Shown: piece after piece, positions 1 through 12,152 of the stretch
How the letters are laid out: the number at the start of each line of letters is the position of its first letter
How positions within the stretch are numbered: the stretch's first letter is position 1
Assembly: GCA_023333565.1 (NCBI GenBank)
Contig: JAJKFH010004053.1
Span: 3,100,001 to 3,164,000 of the forward strand
DNA length: 64,000 nucleotides
From: Puffinus mauretanicus
Lineage: Eukaryota; Chordata; Aves; Procellariiformes; Procellariidae
Direction of reading: 5' to 3'
Notes under the pieces: generated by a model
Told to the model about the DNA's origin: nothing
What the model saw: the letters and a program-made list of their open reading frames with translations, nothing else
The model's database searches: none
Made by a program: the position numbers and the translations under genes

Positions 1-2153
1 CATTATTGATAATATATATTCATTTGCCAACTCCAACTGTATTGCTTAACTGTAGAAAACAGGTGAATATTACACTAAATCTGAATTAACAAGACTCATA
101 GGTGATGGTGACATTGCTAGTCAAGGCACAGGTCCAGCAGAAACACTTGGAGTAGGCCTGCTTTTTAAATCCAAATCCTTTTTCCAGGTCCTCTCTAAGT
201 GCCCAGAGTGAGCCATGTCCTTCACAGAGACTATCCATAAACAAAGCAGAACAGCACAGACTGAACAAGGAGCTGCCTAGAGCTAGCCAGAAGTAAAAGC
301 CAAGTATGGTCCCCACGCTCACTGCATGTGATGCATAGGTGTATACATGCATCAGTGGAGTGTCAGAAGTAACTGAAGGACCTTTGCTGATCTGGGCTCC
401 AGCCTGGAAGACAGTTGGGCAAGACAAACAGAAAATCAACTCTGGCTTTGTTTAGGAAAAATGGCATACAGCATTTTGACAAGTAACTTCAATGGGCAGA
501 AGAACCAGTGAAAAATTAGTGCTATATTGCGGGGAAAAATGCTTTCTAAAGCAAAAGGTATTGAGCAATGGTCCCCCTGAAAAAGCAAAGTCATTATTGT
601 AGCCTGGATCTGGTGTTTAGCAAGCAATCCGCCATCATCTCAAATACCGAAAGCCACACTGACTCTCTCTTTGCACACACAGTAGAGTCTCTGCTTGTTA
701 GCAGCATAGAAAGGAGGAGGCAGGTAATTCACCAAAGGGTGTCTGGTCTCTCTGAAAACCTTGAGACTTTTTCTCTGTTGTAACTCCATTCACCTCCGTG
801 CAGTTGCACCAGAGATAATTTTGGTCTGCTTTTTCTCCTGTTGGTTTTGGGTAAGAAATAAAAGCCTGCTGTGTAACTGTGGTACCCAGAGTCAGAAAAA
901 CATGGGCAAAAGTTAATAAAGAAGGAGCACTTGGTGGACTACACTTTAAAGGTCAGGGATTCTTGTGGTTGCTCATGAGCAGCAAAAGAACCCCTAAACT
1001 TCCGCTTCTAGTAAAAAACAAATCTTTACATAGCAACAACTTCTATTGTTGAAGGCTATTTCCTAGCTGCAGATTATCTCACAGATCGAAAGAGTTAGCG
1101 GTACCCGCTACCCCACACAGGTTTACAGAATTGGCTTCACTATCTCAAGACATGGGAAGCACCTTACTTCTTCCATTTGAAAGAGGGAGCTGGCACAATA
1201 ACTCGTGTAGCCTCTCCCAGGGTTGGTTCAGATCCATTCTGCTCCCAGTGTAGCAAAAGGGCTAAATAATCTCATGATGAGAAGAAATTTCTGCCCCTGG
1301 TTGGCTTGAATGGAAAAGCCTATTAGACAAGGTTTGGTGTGGAAGCTGAAGGCTGCCTTTAACCTTGCAAGCATTTCACATTTTTGCCACTGGAAGCCAC
1401 CCCGGGCTCTTTATTTGTTGCTCTGCTTTTTCCGTTTCCATATCAATTCCATCAAATAATCAGATTGTCTCAGTGACAAGAAAATGACTCAGACATTACA
1501 AAATAAAGAGCACATCAGCCATAAATTTGCACTTGCTGAATGACCATCCTTTCAATCTTAATGAGGCCGAATGGTTTCAAGACTGTTTTGAGTGGTCTGT
1601 ACCATTATCAAGATGCTTAAAAGTTGATCCTGAAAACATTTAGTAGTTGCATCTTCAAACTGTTATCTCATCCAGGGTTTGCTATCCAGGTGGCAATCTT
1701 TAATCATTAAAAGGCACAGGAAAAAAAATGTTCTTTTTAAGGAGAAATGGCTCATAGCAAAATAAAAGGAAGTCTTCTCTCATGCGTCTGAGCCTTTAGC
1801 AATCAGTCTGCTTTTGCCACACAGCACTGTGCTTGGAGCATGGAAATATTGTTAAAAGAAAAGAACTTGGTTCATGAGGAAAACCCACAAAGAGGGATTT
1901 CCTCATTCAGGAGAGAGATTGCTTATGAGCAAAAAAATGTTGGGGACTGCTGGCAGACTGAAGAACTGGAAGAATGCTGGGTCCCACCAACATTTCACAG
2001 AGCAGAGTGTAGTGGAAAGCAAGGCAATTTTAAGGTGGTTTCTTTTTTTTGTTTGATGGTAGTGCTGGGTTTTTTGTTTGCTTTATTGTTTACTAGACAT
2101 TTTCATAACTTCACTTTTCTTCTTTCCATAACATACTGTTCTCTTTCCCCCAG
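1..2153 (+). other. COLEC12: COLEC12 intron upstream of the first visible exon
   Basis: No exon can be supported here. Minus-strand open frames at 86-439 and 436-627 and the plus-strand frame from 1840 lack similarity to anything I know and have no consistent splice phase. An AP-1-type TGACTCA is at 1485-1491. Confidence 0.7.
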
Positions 2154-2252
2154 TTGTAGAAAAAATGGACAATGTGACAGGTGGCCTGGAAACATCCCAC
2201 AGAAGATATACAGAAAAGCTCACAGAGGTGGAGAGTGGTCTGAAGAAATTAG
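2154..2252 (+). CDS. COLEC12: COLEC12 stalk exon (99 bp)
   Basis: Acceptor is ...ctctttcccccag, donor g|gtaatc. The first two bases finish a codon from an upstream exon. The frame reads [14 protein letters not shown]..., ending LKKL plus one base, which matches the COLEC12 stalk just outside the membrane. It has one N-glycosylation site (NVT). An ORF that starts at 1840 and runs into this exon is intron read-through in a different frame. Confidence 0.9.
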
Positions 2253-5200
2253 GTAATCTACACACAAGCAAAGCCCCTTTTTATTATGGCTTTGGGGTGT
2301 TCTCCTGGCAGATAGCAGCAGGAAATTTGTCTGAAAAATCTCTGGCTATGACAAGATACAGCACTTCTATTCCAATTTCTTAAGTACTTGGGAAAGCACT
2401 TAAGAACAGATAAGATCAGCTCTACCTAGGACAGCATTTTAAGCATACTTTAATATTTACAGTTCCCACTGAAGTTACTCTGAAATCATTTATACTAAAA
2501 TAAACAGACACTTAAATGTTGTCCTCAGGAGAGAGTTTTCTCTGAGGTAGAGATGTAAAACATAGCAGAAGTTGTTCCACAGCACAAGAGATTCTACATA
2601 AAATGAAAATCTGTCACCCACTCATCTTAATGCTGTTTTAGCAATTCAGATTCAAAACTGAAGGCCGTTTTAAGGGGTGCACAAATAATTAGCTGTTCAA
2701 AATTCTTATGTCTGAGGCAAGTTGATTACTTCCATAAAATGTTTCTTAATCATCTCAGGGAATACAGGACATAAGGTTGTTATGAGTTCAGATCTCCCAA
2801 GTGCTATCACAGTTCTCAATTTGCAGGAAGATGGAAAAAAATCATGGATAAGGATTCTACTCACTAAGTGCACATTTCTACCTTTCTTCCTTGTCTGGAA
2901 AGGAAGCAGAGATGTTTATTATCGATTTATATATACATAGACTTATAGTTTATAGAATTAGTTTTTATATAAATATTAATATACATATAAATGCATGTGC
3001 TTCTTGAAATAAATTTTGTTTAGCTTCATAAACCATATATCGAGACGTATATTTCTAAGAAAAATTACTTGCTTGCAGCTTGATCATAAATGTTTACAAC
3101 TTTTTCCCCTCAAAAAATAGCTGGATCCTGAAGTATTTGCACACCGCATTTAGTTCAAAGACATGGGGTAATTCAGTGGCTTGTACTTTTACTGATACAT
3201 ATGCAGAACTAAATGTTACACCTTAAAGTACATGCAACCTTTTGGGTTATATTTGCGTTATTATAGTACGATGATTAAATTTTCACAACTTGGAGCACCT
3301 TTGATTCATTCATGCCCACGCATTTTTGCACGCTGCTGGATGGATGGCCAGTGAGGTGCTCAGGACCGTCGGTTCCCATTTAAGTGGACTTGCCATGGAG
3401 GAAGTTAAAAAAGTTATGGGGCAATGCGTGTGGGAGGCATAAAGGTAAGAGAACTGCTGTAGGGCCAGAAGGATAACAGCACATGGTGAATGAAAGAAGG
3501 CCTTCAGGGATTAGCTGTATGTGGACCTGGCAGTTGTCAGAGCTGTGTGAGGAACACAATATAATTTGAGCTATAACCGAGAGGTAAACATAGAGTCAGA
3601 GCTGAGAAGATCCTGAAGCGAGACAAGTGGCAGGGAGCGGAACTGTGCTCGGGAAGATGTCCATCCAGGAAAGACTCTGTAAACACTTCAGTCTCACAAG
3701 CCACCATTTGATGTTTGCCATCATGACTCATTCAGACACCCCAGAAGAAAGCTCCATACACAGCTGTATTCACTGTAGTTTATGAAAACCGTTCTGCCCT
3801 CTCTTGGAGTTATCTGAAATGATGGACTTCAGACTGCATAATTCATAAATATAGCTACACTTAGATGAGGACAAAAATATAGGGACTGTGTGTAGGAGAG
3901 GGAAGTGATCGAGGTCAAGAAAGGGAATCTTCCCTGAAAGTGAGTGTTGACTGCTTATTTCCTTGGTTTCTATGTCCTGGCTGATGAGCTGTGCAGCCTC
4001 AAACGCTTAATCATACTCAGGCAAGCTCCCAGAAGTATACCGTAGGGCAGTGTAAGCAAGAGCAGAGATGTTCCTCTAAGATTAAAGGTTTTGCCTTCCT
4101 GAAACTCAGAACATGAGGAAACAATAACAGCAAAATAAATGTCATTAAAAGCAGTAGTAGTATGTTAGAGAGAAAAACAGAAATGCATCATATCCTGTCA
4201 TATCTGGAGTAGCCTGCTGGCAAAGCTTTTGTCTCTAACCCAGATTGTTTTAAAAGAGGTATTAGAACTTTTTTAAAACAAAACCCAAGATTTTGAAAAA
4301 TGAAATGATATGTACTAAATCACAATGGAGATATTCCACCTGCCAGGAAAAGGAGGAAGAAAATATGAACAGCTAAAATGTACCTTTGAGCTTTCAACAA
4401 TATCCAGTTGTAACTTAAAAACATAAACCTACTGATACCTCTTTAATATTTTGAATTCTGCTTACCATTCAGTTTTCATTGAGAATACAAGCACTACTTG
4501 ACTGCGTATATTCATCAGTTTCTAATGGGAGTTTTTCCTGTATATGACAACAGAATCACCATTTTGTTCTCCTCAGAAAGACACAAGGCCTTCATCTCTT
4601 TGATTTTTTCTCTGTCTAGTGGCAGAACTTTCCTTAGTGGTTTCTCTTTTCTGGAATAGAGAGCATAGAAGTTCTACTGACAGAACATTTTGACAGCCTG
4701 ATTGTACTTAAAATAGACTGTGCTTTTTTATACCGTGTTTTAAAAAACTCATCCTAAAGCCTTTCAATTTTTTTCCTGTACAACAGATGACCAAGCTGGA
4801 CAAAAAGCCATGAATACTAACACTGAACTGTCTAGCTTCAGATCTGACATTCTGGCTCTTCGTCAGCAGCTTCATGACATTGCAGAGAAAACTACCAGAA
4901 ACAAAGATACACTGGAGAAGCTACAAGAGTCTGGAAATGTATTAGATGATAGACAGAGCCAAATGAGAAGTGCCTTAGATAGTAACTCTTTCATGATCAT
5001 TAGTGTCAATAAGACTCTTCAGGCATATACTGGCTATATCAACAATCTTCAACAAGACACGAGTAATATTCAAACAAACTTGCAAAACCAAGTGCATTCT
5101 CATAATGTGGTCATCATGAACCTGAACAACTTAAACCTGACACAAATCCAGCAAAGAAATCTTATCAGTGTCCTGCAGAAGTCAATGGAAGATACAAGCT

Positions 5201-8200
5201 TGGCTATTCTAAGAATCAAGAATGACTTTCAAAATCTGCAGCAGGTTGTTCTTCAAGCCCGGAAGGACACTGACTGGCTTAAGGAGAAAGTACAAAATTT
5301 ACAGACTTTGGCCGCCAACAACTCAGCATTGGCAAAAGCTAACAATGATACACTTGAAGACATGAACAATCAACTCAGCTCCTTCAGTGGGCAAATGGAG
5401 AATATCACCACAATTGCCCAAGCTAATGAACAAAATCTAAAGGATCTCCAAGAACAGCATAAAGAATATGAAAACAGAACTTCTGCCAAATTCAACCAGC
5501 TAGAAGAGAGGTTCCAGGTCTTCGAAACCGATATAGTCAATATCATTAGCAACATCAGCTACACTGCTCATCATCTACGGACACTGACTAGCAATCTCAA
5601 TGAGGTCAGGACAACTTGTACAGACACCTTAAGTAAACATTCAGATGAGCTGATTTTTATGAACAGCACACTAGCCAATATTCGCTTAGACTCTGCATCT
5701 CTCAAGACGCAGCAGGATTTGATGAGGTCAAGGTTAGATGTTGAAGTTGCCAATTTGTCAGTAATCATGGAAGAAATGAAGCTGGTAGATTCCAAACATG
5801 GCCAGCTCATCAAGAACTTCACTATCCTACAAGGTATGCAGCTTCTCTAATGATGCCCATAATGGTCTACGCTGAATTCCTGCTTGCATTACTTCTTTAG
5901 TTCTGTGGAAGTTAGTTAGTGCATGCTGGTACAGAGTTTTCCATTATCGAATCCTAAACTTTGGAAATGTAAATGTAGCTTGAATAGTCCTTACTAATTT
6001 TCCTGTGCCTTCTCTACATACCTAGAATGGGATGTTATGAAAGAAGGTTCTGACTTAGCAAAATTTTATTCTGACTGACTGACTGACTGACTGGATCTGC
6101 TTTTGATTTAGTTTCTAAAATAAGTTAGTGAAGGTGTGGAACCTCAAGAAACCAATCCCTGCTAAGGAGGAAATGGCTAAAAAATATACGTTGGACTATT
6201 CCCAGAAAGGTCCACCCTTACTGAAAAACAAGTTGCTATTTCACTTTAAGCCAGTTGTTAGTCTGCCAGAAAACATCCTACTTTGCTTAGTTTTTAATCC
6301 TGGGATATTTTATTTTCTCCAGAAATAAATAGCATCAAGTTTAGGAGGTTTCCCAGCCAAGTATTATCCCAAATGAAAAGAACACTCATATTTCCAACCT
6401 GATGTGAACCAGTCAGGCCTAAAACTCTAATCACAAATATAAATCCATTGCTCCAAATAAACTAAGGCTGAATTAGAGCCAAGATTACATGTCAGTAACC
6501 TTAACCTTTCTCCTTTCAACCAGGCCTAAATGACTCCAGTTTAGGAATTTATCTCTGGAGGAGTTTAAATTATGTAGATTGGCGGTGGGGGGAGGGTATC
6601 GGCAAGGCATTTGCTCATCCATGATCAGAATCCAAAATTATTTTGTGGTTTATTGCTGTCAGAATATTGCCGTTTCCTATTGTGCGAATAGTTCTCTTTC
6701 CTGTTACAGCTGGCCAGTTAGCAACTAGTACTTCTGGTCCTTCCCACAGTTGCTCCTCTATTGCTCGCTAGCCATCCTTTTGTCTCTGTTTGACAACCCA
6801 TTATTGACAGAGCAGCAAACAGGGTCCTTGCAGGAGAAAGAGTACTGTAGTTGAAGAGCGGAGACATGGGGCTAGAAGGAAAAGGGAGCAGACGTACTTT
6901 TACAAGCACTGGTCAAAGTAGCTGCTAGCCCGGTTTTCACAGTGCTGAATATCCAGTGCTGCTGGTCTGAGATATATTAAACAAAGGCCCCACGTGGGTT
7001 TTTTGTTTTGTTTTCTGTCCGTATCCCCACTTTGCATGCTTACATTGTTTCAGGCCCTCCTGGTCCAAGGGGACCTAAAGGTGACAGAGGCCCTCAAGGT
7101 CCTCTTGGCCCCGCTGGCCTAAAAGGACAAAAAGGAGAGAAAGGAGAGCCCGGACCACCAGGACCTGCAGGTGAAAAGGGCCCACCTGGGCCAACTGGGC
7201 CACCAGGAGAAAAAGGAGGGAAGGGTTCAAGAGGATCGCCTGGCTCCAAAGGTCAGAGAGGTTCTCCTGGCAAGACGGGACTGCCTGGACCAAGCGGAGA
7301 CCCAGGGCCACCAGGTCCACAAGGCAAAGATGGTCCACCTGGGCCACAAGGCCCACCAGGATTTCAAGGCCTGCAAGGAACTGTGGGAGAGCCAGGGGTA
7401 CCAGGACCTCGAGGACTACCTGGGCTACCTGGAGTCCCTGGGCTGCCTGGTCCAAATGGCCCACCTGGCCCACCAGGGCCGCCTGGTCCAGGGATGCCAA
7501 TGGCACTACAAAGTGAACCTACGTCAGTGCCCGAGGCTAACGGTAAGCTGTCAACACATGGCGTGCATCTTGTACGGAGGTACAAATACGTGTAGCGGAG
7601 GGTGCTCACCACTTAGTTCAAATAACCTCTACTACTTTAGACTAAATCTCTGGGATTTATCATAAAGAGCCCTGTTAAGTGAAGCCATACCTGTTGGTCT
7701 TTCCTCTGATGACCTGAAACTGATTTAAGTTAATGTTTATGGCTAAAGCAAAGGCGGCAGTAGTATAAGTAATAAATAATCCCCCTGACCACACAATTTA
7801 GCCTTGACTTCACAGAGTCAGGGTCCTAATAAGTAAATTCCCAAACTGTACGTAAGTACTTTAGGTGGCAGCATGCTGTAGATGAGTATGGGATCCTCCA
7901 CTAACTATTGGCCCTATGCAGAAAGTTACCGCTGACCTCTTGAGTTATCAGTAACTGGCTTAACACAAAAAATTCACATCACAGGTTGTTCACCTCATTG
8001 GAAGAACTATACAGAAAAATGCTACTACTTTTCAATTGAAAGAGAAATTTTTGAAGAGGCAAAGTTATTCTGTGAAGAGAAGGCATCACGCTTGGTTATC
8101 ATAAACAACAAAGAGGAGCAGGTAATTACCTTCTCTTTCTGTTTTTCAAGGAGAAAGTTTTAAGTTATTTAACATGTGGAAGCCACAAGGCAAGTGGGAA

Positions 8201-11200
8201 GCTGAGAGCATCGTGACTTCATACAGTGAAGTAGACACAGTGATTGACTCCAATTAGCATTTTGTCCACCCTCTGCCTGCTCAGCAGCTTCTCCACATGC
8301 AGAAGGGCAGTGTGAGCAGAGCTGGTCTGAGGAGGGGCACAGAGCAGCCAGAAAGCCTGGTGAGAATTGTAGGAGTTTTGAACCTTTAAAGATGGAGTCC
8401 ATTATGCCTTGCATATTATCAAATATGTATTTTTTGCAGTGGTGGATATAATTTAATTTTAAATTGTCTGATTTAATACATGCAGCCTAAGACTACTGTG
8501 ACCCAAAAATATTTTTAATCTAACTATAAATCTAGTTATACTTTTACTACTGTTCAACATAATTATTTGGTGGCTGCATAGCTGTGGGAATGTCAAGATA
8601 CAACTGCTTACTCTTTGGGTTTTTTTCAGTTTGCATCTGTAAGACGTTGGCTGTGACTTTACGTCAACCTAATTTTCATGCCTAGCTCTCTACGTCACAT
8701 GCAAAGGCCGCCATGGGTTCTAGTGTGGGAAAGGGGTCACAAGGCCAACTCCTGAAACATATCTTCAGCTTAGAAAAATTTCTCTGGCCCTTCTTATTCT
8801 GATAACAAAGATGCTCATGAAACCAGAGTAGCTTATTGGCTCTGAAGACGGTTGTGTTTGTTTGTTATGGACTAAGATCTTTCTTCCACAGCAATGGATA
8901 AAAAGGCAGATTGCTGGGAAAGGCAGCTTCTGGATTGGACTAACAGATTCAGAGAAGGAAAATGAATGGAGATGGCTGGATGGATCCTTACCAGTTTACA
9001 CGTAAGTAAATAAAAAACAATGGTGTTTATTTTCTGCAGATGCTACCACTCTTGCTGACACTTCTAAAAGCAGCATCTAGAAATTATCCACTGGATCCAG
9101 AGGGTTGTAGATGCCAATGAAATAATTCGTTACTGAGGGTGCTGTTGAACTGTTTTTTTCTCTCTCCCTTCTGCATGCACAAGGCTTTCTTTCCTTGCCA
9201 GAAAGAAAACTGAATGTTGAATGAAAGAATCACAGAACTACATAGCACAGTGTTTCTTGCCAAAACATTTGCTCCTGACTTTTATTACAAAGTTGAGATG
9301 GAAAGCACAGGCAGTTTTGCTGTCTTGGTTTGAATTTTCCTTATTTGCATTACAACTGGCTATAAATAGAGTGCTCGTTCTGATAAAAAATGACCAGCCT
9401 TTAGATAAAGCCCAAATCCAAGTGGAAAGCATTAAACATAAGGAAAATGCATGAAACGAGGGTGTCTAAGCTTTGGCCAGCTGAGAACTGAATTGGCAGC
9501 TCTCCAGGAATCCTAGGGCTACACCTAATTTGTCCTAAATGGAACAGATTGCAACCACCCAAATTTTTAATACTGAGGAGTGGACTAAAGAGTTTATAGA
9601 GCTGAGCATGCTGTGGTCCAGAAAAACAGGCTACAGTCAGTCAGATGTTACAAAATGATTAGCTGTGATCTCATTGGTGTTCATTTTGACGAGAAACATG
9701 GAAAAAGTCAGATGTATTTCAAATGAGCCGTAATATTTTTCCCTTTTTCTCCCTCCACATTTTCATCTTTCTTTCTCTTTATGGCAGCACTGTGACTGAT
9801 TCCCACTTCAGCCACTGCTTTCAATAAGTTTCCACTACACTGTGGTTTTAGGTGCCCTGTTGTAATCTCAGAGTTGTCAGTTACTGATTTTCAAAGTATT
9901 TCATTACTTCTGGAAGGCTGTGTGTCCTTCCAGGTGCCTGGTCAGACGCTGTGTGTCAGGCAGGTGTATTTTTTAGCTGAGCATGGACTGTATCAGTCAG
10001 TGATCACAAGCTCATTCAACAACCTGTTTCTTCAGGAAAATAGAGCTTTTAAGTCCCGAGGTTGGAAGCGTTTCTCACTTGTTAAACAAAAACAGGATGA
10101 GGAAACACTTGCTGCAAGCTTTTTACATGCTGCGTTAAGTTTCACCATCAAAGCTAAGAATCTCAAAAGATACGTGTATATATACTTTGTACATTCCTTA
10201 TAAGTCCAAAAATTCACTTCCCATCCAAACAGGGGTCTGTAAAACAGATAAATCTTTGCTGTGCCTCCCGAGAGGCCCGCCTCGGCGCGGTCAGAGGGTT
10301 GAGTGCCTTTGCAGTGAGCGATGGCAGGGTGCTGCCATCCTGGATAGCACTCGTGAGCCTGCCGGCTCTTCTCAGTCCCCTCTGCCGGCAGGAACAGTGC
10401 GCAGGCTTTGCAGGATTGGAGCAATGCACACGGAGCTCGGAGCACTCTCACTGTATATGCATGTACATTCAGAAACTAAAATAAAGTTCATCGGTCTAAT
10501 TTTAGGTCTCCGAGTTTTGGCAGCCCAAGGCCGAATAGATTCCCTTCTCTGTAATACATCTGTTTTCCATTTTCAGCAAGAGTCATGTATTGTTTGTTTC
10601 AACGTGTATTTCCCGTTCAGAACAGATCTCATGATGTTTTCGTTAATTTCTTGCGGTGAAAAACTGTCATGTGTGCTGCGTTGTGCAATCCTATCTCTTG
10701 CTTTTTGGTTGAAAGAAACTGGAAAACTGGGCAACCTGATAACTGGAGCCATGGGCACGGGCCAGGGGAAGATTGCGCCGGGTTAATCTATGCTGGGCTC
10801 TGGAATGACTTCTACTGTGAAGATGTTAACAATTTCATTTGTGAAAAAGACATGGACAAAGGTAAGCAAGGCACTTGGTTTGATTATTTCACCCTAACCC
10901 TAGCAGGCCAAATTCAAGTAAATTTTCCACAGCTAGATGGGAGAAGATCCAGACATAAGCCTAAATGCTACGGCAGTGCCTTGTTGAGGAAGAGGGGGAA
11001 TCACACTTGGAGCACTTCTACTCAGATCCAGCCCAACGTGGACTTTTCTAATACACTGCACCATGCAGATGCTGGATTTATTGCAATAAATCTTGCGTTC
11101 TTGTGCTCTTTCACCACAAGAAAAGAGCAGCCTTCAAGGTGGTTGTAGGCATAGCACGCTCTGCATCTTGACCATCTCCTGTAGACTTCAAACGCGCCTA

Positions 11201-12152
11201 AAATTTCAAGCGTGATTTGGCACGCGTGCTCCATACCCTGGCCACACTGGAAGCTGTTTTTGTAGGTTCGATGGCCATGCAAGGGGGAAAGCTGGCCTTA
11301 GGATGGCTCAGGGACCAGCCTTTGAAAACGAAAAGGACTCTGTTTTGAGAGTTTGTGCAACGGGAGGCACTGGGTGACTGCTAAGGAGGTCTTAAAATTC
11401 CCACTGCTGCCAGGAGATGTCCCATAGGGCTAAGAGGCTGGGTCTACAGGCCATAAGCAACTCATCTGTTGCAGCTGGAGTGAAGGACTCATAAACTGCC
11501 AATGTGGCCAAGCAGTCACCCAGGTGATTGCCATGGGGCATCTCTTTGTGGTTACACAGGCATTTCTGCAATGGCAGAGGGCAGGTCGTTCACATGGCTG
11601 CTTAGAGCCCAGCCCCATCATCACAGAACTAGGTGGTATCTGCGTCCATGGTGAGGCTCTGCCCAAAACATTATCTCCTCCATACAACCTGCTTAAACAT
11701 TGCTTTGCCAAGGGTGCCTGGCGCCTCCAGTTGCAAACATGTAGGCTGAATTTCAGTGAAGGCAGATGGAAACGTCAGCTAGAGCCAAAATTACATCCCA
11801 TCTACAAAAATGCCTCCCTAAACCAAAACAAAACAAAGTGCTGAATAAGCTTTGTGTGTGTATAACTCTGTTTGGGGGTCCAGAGTGAAGGACCGTGCAA
11901 GTAACAATGTCATTTGCCCTTGTTTTCCTACATACATTTGTTATTTTAGGAAAACTTCATGGTTTACAAATATTTATCCTCCAGGACTTACAGGATCTGA
12001 ATATGAGTCCACCTAAATTTTTAACATACTTTGATCTCTCTAAGATTTCTTTTTGGAAATGCATTTAATCTTTGCAGGCTTTTTACATGATTTTTTTTTC
12101 TCTTTGTTTTTCTTTTTTCTCTCATACTGTAGGGCAAATATTTGGAGTGTAA
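2154..12152 (+). CDS. COLEC12: COLEC12 (collectin-12 / scavenger receptor with C-type lectin), last seven coding exons
   Basis: Seven in-phase exons join at 2154-2252, 4787-5833, 7054-7542, 7985-8121, 8892-9001, 10716-10861 and 12133-12152 (2048 bp, about 681 complete residues plus stop). All introns are GT-AG. The protein is a type II membrane glycoprotein that takes up oxidised LDL and microbes and binds galactose-type/Lewis-x glycans. What is visible, in order: coiled-coil stalk rich in N-X-S/T sites, 49 uninterrupted Gly-X-Y triplets, and a six-cysteine C-type lectin domain with GQPDNW and GLWND motifs. Against my recollection of human COLEC12 (742 residues, 10 exons), these would be exons 4-10, and about 60 N-terminal residues (cytoplasmic tail, membrane anchor, start of the stalk) lie upstream of the window. 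Identity is very secure; only the short last exon is less certain. Confidence 0.96.
2253..4786 (+). other. COLEC12: COLEC12 intron
   Basis: GT-AG intron between stalk exons. It is AT-rich at 2930-3060; I see no repeat family, RNA gene or exon in it. Confidence 0.85.
4787..5833 (+). CDS. COLEC12: COLEC12 coiled-coil exon (1047 bp)
   Basis: The large single exon encodes most of the extracellular alpha-helical coiled-coil stalk used for trimerisation. Acceptor ...cctgtacaacag, donor caag|gtatgc; entry and exit phases match the neighbours. The residues show heptad-like spacing of L/I/V with many Q, N and K. I count ten N-X-S/T sites (NKT, NLT, NNS, NDT, NIT, NRT, NIS, NST, NLS, NFT), so the stalk is heavily glycosylated. 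It ends NFTILQ, directly before the collagen domain. The ATG at 4810 is internal and not a start. Confidence 0.96.
5834..7053 (+). other. COLEC12: COLEC12 intron before the collagen exon
   Basis: GT-AG intron. It contains a short CTGA tetranucleotide run at 6071-6093; otherwise I see nothing notable. Confidence 0.85.
6071..6093. repeat. (CTGA)n microsatellite
   Basis: Five perfect CTGA units plus a partial unit in a COLEC12 intron. Confidence 0.95.
7054..7542 (+). CDS. COLEC12: COLEC12 collagen-domain exon (489 bp)
   Basis: Acceptor ...tacattgtttcag, donor aacg|gtaagc. With the split first codon it encodes 49 consecutive Gly-X-Y triplets with no interruption, then a short linker ending EANG before the lectin domain. 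The front third is basic (for example [11 protein letters not shown]), the kind of charge cluster that binds polyanionic ligands such as oxidised LDL in scavenger receptors. Repetitive Gly/Pro codons create long false ORFs in other frames at 7075-7506, 7171-7665 and 7364-7612. Confidence 0.97.
7543..7984 (+). other. COLEC12: COLEC12 intron, collagen to lectin
   Basis: GT-AG intron of 442 bp; I see nothing in it. The intron exactly separates the collagen-like and lectin modules. Confidence 0.85.
7985..8121 (+). CDS. COLEC12: COLEC12 lectin-domain exon 1 of 3 (137 bp)
   Basis: Acceptor ...ttcacatcacag, donor cag|gtaatt. It encodes the start of the C-type lectin domain: [17 protein letters not shown], then [17 protein letters not shown]. 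Three of the six disulfide cysteines of a long-form domain are here, plus an NYT sequon. The exon has no in-frame ATG but is clear by translation and phase. Confidence 0.94.
8122..8891 (+). other. COLEC12: COLEC12 intron within the lectin domain
   Basis: GT-AG intron of 770 bp; I see no repeat, exon or RNA gene. Confidence 0.85.
8892..9001 (+). CDS. COLEC12: COLEC12 lectin-domain exon 2 of 3 (110 bp)
   Basis: Acceptor ...ttcttccacag, donor ac|gtaagt. The frame reads [20 protein letters not shown] then ENEWRWLDG, the WIGL core and WLDG calcium-loop strand of C-type lectins. It ends in a split codon finished by the next exon. Confidence 0.94.
9002..10715 (+). other. COLEC12: COLEC12 intron with a GC-rich patch
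   Basis: Intron of 1714 bp with a strong donor (gtaagt) and an atypical acceptor (gaaag). A GC- and CpG-richer patch lies at about 10262-10420 and stands out from the AT-rich surroundings. Open frames at 9874-10203 and 10187-10786 are not supported as exons. Confidence 0.8.
10716..10861 (+). CDS. COLEC12: COLEC12 lectin-domain exon 3 of 3 with QPD sugar-binding motif (146 bp)
   Basis: It encodes [20 protein letters not shown], then [20 protein letters not shown] and [11 protein letters not shown] plus WND are the calcium and galactose-type ligand residues of this family; the last three lectin cysteines are here. The acceptor is unusual: gttgaaag rather than a C/T-AG after a clean pyrimidine tract. 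The phase fits exactly and no better AG gives the frame. Donor aaag|gtaagc is strong. Confidence 0.92.
10862..12132 (+). other. COLEC12: COLEC12 last intron
   Basis: GT-AG intron of 1271 bp. The pyrimidine tract before the acceptor (12088-12132) is long and strong. I see no other element. Confidence 0.8.
12133..12152 (+). CDS. COLEC12: COLEC12 terminal coding exon, six-residue tail
   Basis: Acceptor ...catactgtag after a long T-rich tract. With the carried-over G the codons read GQIFGV then TAA at 12150-12152. This replaces the longer tail I remember for the human protein (ending in SSAL). The acceptor, phase and following 3'UTR support it, but such a short coding segment could only be proven by a transcript. 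Confidence 0.75.

Noticed and set aside
1840..2256. 138-codon frame with a hydrophobic stretch running into the first visible COLEC12 exon
   Set aside because: The hydrophobic stretch resembles a membrane anchor, but the frame differs from the real exon frame and the segment is the intron's T-rich acceptor region.
7075..7665. Long open frames in other frames and on the minus strand over the COLEC12 collagen exon
   Set aside because: Gly-Pro-X codon repetition leaves shifted frames free of stops; the true frame is fixed by splice phase and 49 Gly-X-Y triplets.
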